DNA of 8,354 nucleotides from Deltaproteobacteria bacterium (GTDB taxonomy: Bacteria > Desulfobacterota > DSM-4660 > Desulfatiglandales > Desulfatiglandaceae): the NCBI GenBank assembly GCA_019313765.1, contig JAFDAP010000058.1:1-8354 (forward strand), given 5' to 3'. The translations under genes and the position numbers were made by a program. The notes beneath the pieces are model-generated. The model worked only from the letters and a program-made list of their open reading frames with translations. It was not told where the DNA came from and did no database searches. This document shows positions 7,404-8,354 of the stretch, piece after piece; positions within the stretch are counted from its first letter, which is position 1; each line of letters opens with the position of its first letter.

Positions 7404-7482
7404 GCAGGGATTTCTTTCCACGAGAATGAATGCTATTTAGTTTAGTAAGCAACATTCATTCTGTCAACGGAAACATCCCTGC
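7404..7482. promoter_or_regulatory. Nested palindrome around the livH promoter (candidate operator)
   Basis: Two inverted repeats share a centre near 7443. The inner arms are AGAATGAATG (7423-7432) and CATTCATTCT (7453-7462), separated by 20 nt. The outer arms are GCAGGGAT (7404-7411) and ATCCCTGC (7475-7482), with GGAAA/TTTCC matches between. One inner half-site starts at the last base of the -35 and lies in the promoter spacer; the other covers the expected transcription start. AATGAATG resembles half-sites of some TetR-family fatty-acid regulators (for example FadR of Bacillus), but the 20-nt gap is too long for one such site. The palindrome is observed; the regulator is not known. Confidence 0.5.
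7439..7467 (-). promoter_or_regulatory. Sigma70-type promoter for livH and the transport operon
   Basis: Reading leftward, the -35 is TTGACA (7467-7462, perfect), followed by a 17-nt spacer and a -10 of TAAACT (7444-7439, 4 of 6). Transcription would begin near 7432, giving a leader of about 50 nt to the livH ATG at 7382. It is the best promoter match in the gap before livH and would serve livH through the thioesterase. Confidence 0.65.
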
Positions 7483-7544
7483 CCCCAGGGCTAAGCCAAA
7501 CTGAGCCCTAACCTAATAATTTTACAACAATAATTGCCCTTTTT

Positions 7545-7659
7545 AAAATCCCCCCTAACCCCCCTTTAAAAAAGGGGGGAACTTATGTTTTGTACTTAAT
7601 AAAAAGCAAGTTTTTTCATAATCTTCCCCCTTTTGAAAAGGGGGGATGGGGGGATTTTT
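7545..7659. repeat. 115-bp palindromic intergenic repeat with C6/G6 tracts
   Basis: The ends are inverted: AAAATCCCCCC (7545-7555) and GGGGGGATTTTT (7648-7659). Each half also folds on itself: CCCCCC-TTT...AAA-GGGGGG (7559-7579) and CCCCCTTTT-G-AAAAGGGGG (7626-7644). CTTATG (7582-7587) and CATAA (7617-7621) pair further in. It lies between the STAS stop and the livH promoter and has no open reading frame. It may end the STAS transcript. The layout resembles widespread C/G-tract intergenic repeats, but no family was tested. Confidence 0.8.
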
Positions 7660-7691
7660 CTCTATCTGCTATTTGTCTTTTTTGCCCCCTG

Positions 7692-8027
7692 CTACATCTG
7701 TTCAAGGGCAGCTTCCACTGTTTCGTGAATGGGAATAATGGAACTGAATCCTGATATCTCAAATACCTCTTTTACCGCGTCTTGCAGTGCTGATAGAATT
7801 ATCTGGCCACCCCTTGCCTTCAGATTTTTTGCCGTGGCCAAAATGCTTCGAAGTCCGGCGCTGCTGATGTAATCAAGCCCGGCAAGATCAACGATGAAGT
7901 TCACATCTCCTTCCTCTATCCAATCACCCATTTTTTTCTCAAATTCGGGCGCAGAAACAGCATCCATCCTGCCCTTAATCGAGACCTTTACAGCATTTTT
8001 CTCCTTCCCGTTGTTTATTATTTCCAT
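7692..8027 (-). CDS. STAS-domain anti-sigma factor antagonist (SpoIIAA/RsbV-like)
   Basis: A single STAS domain of 111 residues, the normal size for free-standing antagonists. Such proteins bind a serine-kinase anti-sigma factor when unphosphorylated and release when phosphorylated. The strand and helix pattern is present: VKVSIKGRMDAVSAPEFE at 13-30, FIVDLAGLDYISSAGLRSI at 44-62 and GGQIILSAL at 73-81. The phospho-acceptor loop is DYISSAGLR at 52-60; by comparison with SSAG-type members the likely acceptor is S56. A perfect AGGAGG stands 8 nt before the ATG at 8027. No partner kinase or phosphatase gene is visible. A 309-bp gap containing a repeat and a separate promoter divides it from livH, so it is probably not part of the transport operon. 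It could act in a partner-switching pathway for sigma control, motility or surface traits. Confidence 0.9.
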   Translation of the reverse strand: MEIINNGKEKNAVKVSIKGRMDAVSAPEFEKKMGDWIEEGDVNFIVDLAGLDYISSAGLRSILATAKNLKARGGQIILSALQDAVKEVFEISGFSSIIPIHETVEAALEQM

Positions 8028-8063
8028 GTCCCCCTCCTGTAAGTTTCAATCACTGAAATTTTT

Positions 8064-8101
8064 AGCTGGGAGCCCTCTCTCAAAAGGGAAGCCAGCTTTT
8101 T
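8064..8101. other. Hairpin in the STAS leader
   Basis: AGCTGG (8064-8069) pairs with CCAGCT (8092-8097), and CCCT (8073-8076) with AGGG (8085-8088). Five Ts follow on the plus strand (8097-8101), like a rightward terminator, but no rightward gene precedes it. On the minus strand it forms a stem in the STAS leader, followed by a smaller TTTCA/TGAAA stem (8044-8058) just before the ribosome site. It may be a structured leader. Confidence 0.4.
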
Positions 8102-8110
8102 CGTATCTTC

Positions 8111-8142
8111 AAAAAAAGTCCACACCCAAAGGACGGGACTTT
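8111..8142 (-). terminator. Intrinsic terminator-like hairpin upstream of the STAS gene
   Basis: On the minus strand AAAGTCC (8142-8136) pairs with GGACTTT (8121-8115) around a 14-nt loop, and the T run continues to seven Ts (8117-8111). It lies about 84 bp before the STAS start and downstream of the predicted STAS promoter. It either ends transcription from a gene beyond the right edge or attenuates STAS itself. The stem is only 7 bp with 3 G-C pairs, so strength is uncertain. Confidence 0.5.
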
Positions 8143-8160
8143 CCAAGATGAAGTCATGGT

Positions 8161-8189
8161 AATATAGGAAAATCAAGGTTATGTGTTAA
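8161..8189 (-). promoter_or_regulatory. Sigma70-type promoter for the STAS gene
   Basis: Reading leftward: TTAACA (8189-8184, 5 of 6), a 17-nt spacer, then TATATT (8166-8161, 5 of 6). The start would be near 8154, giving a leader of about 125 nt that contains the hairpins at 8111-8142 and 8064-8101. A small AAAGG/CCTTT dyad (8188-8202) overlaps the -35. Confidence 0.55.
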
Positions 8190-8213
8190 AGGAAAAGCCT
8201 TTACAATAGATAT

Positions 8214-8354
8214 CCGGGCCCAACCTCCGGCCCGGAGGGAGGGCCGGCTTTGGTTTCACCCCCTAAGGGTTAGACGGTTTTCGCTATTCGGTTGCGCGGC
8301 TCGTTTCGTCTTTCGTCTGTCGGTTGCGGGCTTTTTTACCGAAAACCGCTTTAC
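8214..8354. other. GC-rich structured and repeated region at right edge, no gene recognised
   Basis: Mutually exclusive stems are possible: CCGGGCC (8214-8220) with GGCCCGG (8229-8235), or CCGGCCC (8227-8233) with GGGCCGG (8241-8247). Further right are a near-direct repeat CGGTTGCGCGGCT (8289-8301) and CGGTTGCGGGCT (8321-8332), a tandem TTTCGTC (8304-8310, 8311-8317), and outer arms CGGTTTTCG (8275-8283) and CGAAAACCG (8340-8348). Two minus-strand frames are open from the right edge, one ending at TAG 8284-8286 (22 residues, ...KDETSRATE) and one at TGA 8256-8258 (32 residues, basic). Either could be the tail of an upstream gene, but neither is recognisable. It could also be a repeat element or a structured RNA. 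Confidence 0.35.

Noticed and set aside
8080..8157. Leader peptide of 25 codons starting ATG 8157
   Set aside because: No ribosome site precedes it, the ATG lies at or before the predicted transcription start, and it has no run of regulatory codons.
8028..8354. Cyclic-di-GMP or other known riboswitch in the STAS leader
   Set aside because: Hallmark conserved blocks such as GGCAAACC and GACGCAAAGCC are absent on both strands; an isolated AAAGCC is not enough.
1..8354. CRISPR array, tRNA or rRNA genes, phage or toxin-antitoxin genes
   Set aside because: No regularly spaced direct repeats, no tRNA arm patterns and no matching proteins were seen.

Overview
The window reads as one leftward (minus-strand) transport and activation cluster, with a separate small regulatory gene at its right end. 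Seven genes run in the order livH, livM, a periplasmic binding protein, an AMP-forming acyl-CoA ligase, livG, livF and a PaaI-like thioesterase cut by the left edge. The protein style suggests a Gram-negative anaerobe of the Desulfobacterota (former Deltaproteobacteria). Pointers are LivF with a long basic tail, LivM with an N-terminal extension, and a liv transporter mixed with acyl-CoA ligase and thioesterase genes. This placement is inference; no rRNA or other marker is present.

Layout, left to right: 1-183 thioesterase start; 171-974 livF; 974-1780 livG; 1790-3694 acyl-CoA ligase; 3695-3830 gap with a C/G-rich palindromic repeat; 3831-5009 binding protein; 5010-5248 gap with a 104-bp palindromic repeat; 5249-6292 livM; 6293-6497 gap with a 108-bp MITE-like element inserted at the livH stop codon; 6498-7382 livH; 7383-7691 gap with a good sigma70-type promoter inside a nested palindrome, then another palindromic repeat; 7692-8027 STAS protein; 8028-8354 a leader with a promoter, a terminator-like hairpin and unassigned GC-rich repeats.

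How the parts fit: the binding protein would capture a ligand in the periplasm, LivH and LivM form the channel, and LivF and LivG hydrolyse ATP. The ligase would then trap the imported acid as its CoA thioester, and the thioesterase would release CoA from stalled or excess thioesters. The transporter therefore more likely imports a carboxylic acid (fatty, aromatic or branched) than an amino acid. That is inferred from gene context only.

Points worth a second look: the thioesterase appears to lack about 50 internal residues, including the catalytic HGG region. The livH promoter has AGAATGAATG half-sites on both sides of its -10. The MITE has 15-bp terminal inverted repeats and 9-bp direct repeats. 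The STAS gene has a terminator-like hairpin between its apparent promoter and its start codon. I found no defence, CRISPR, phage or biosynthetic system.
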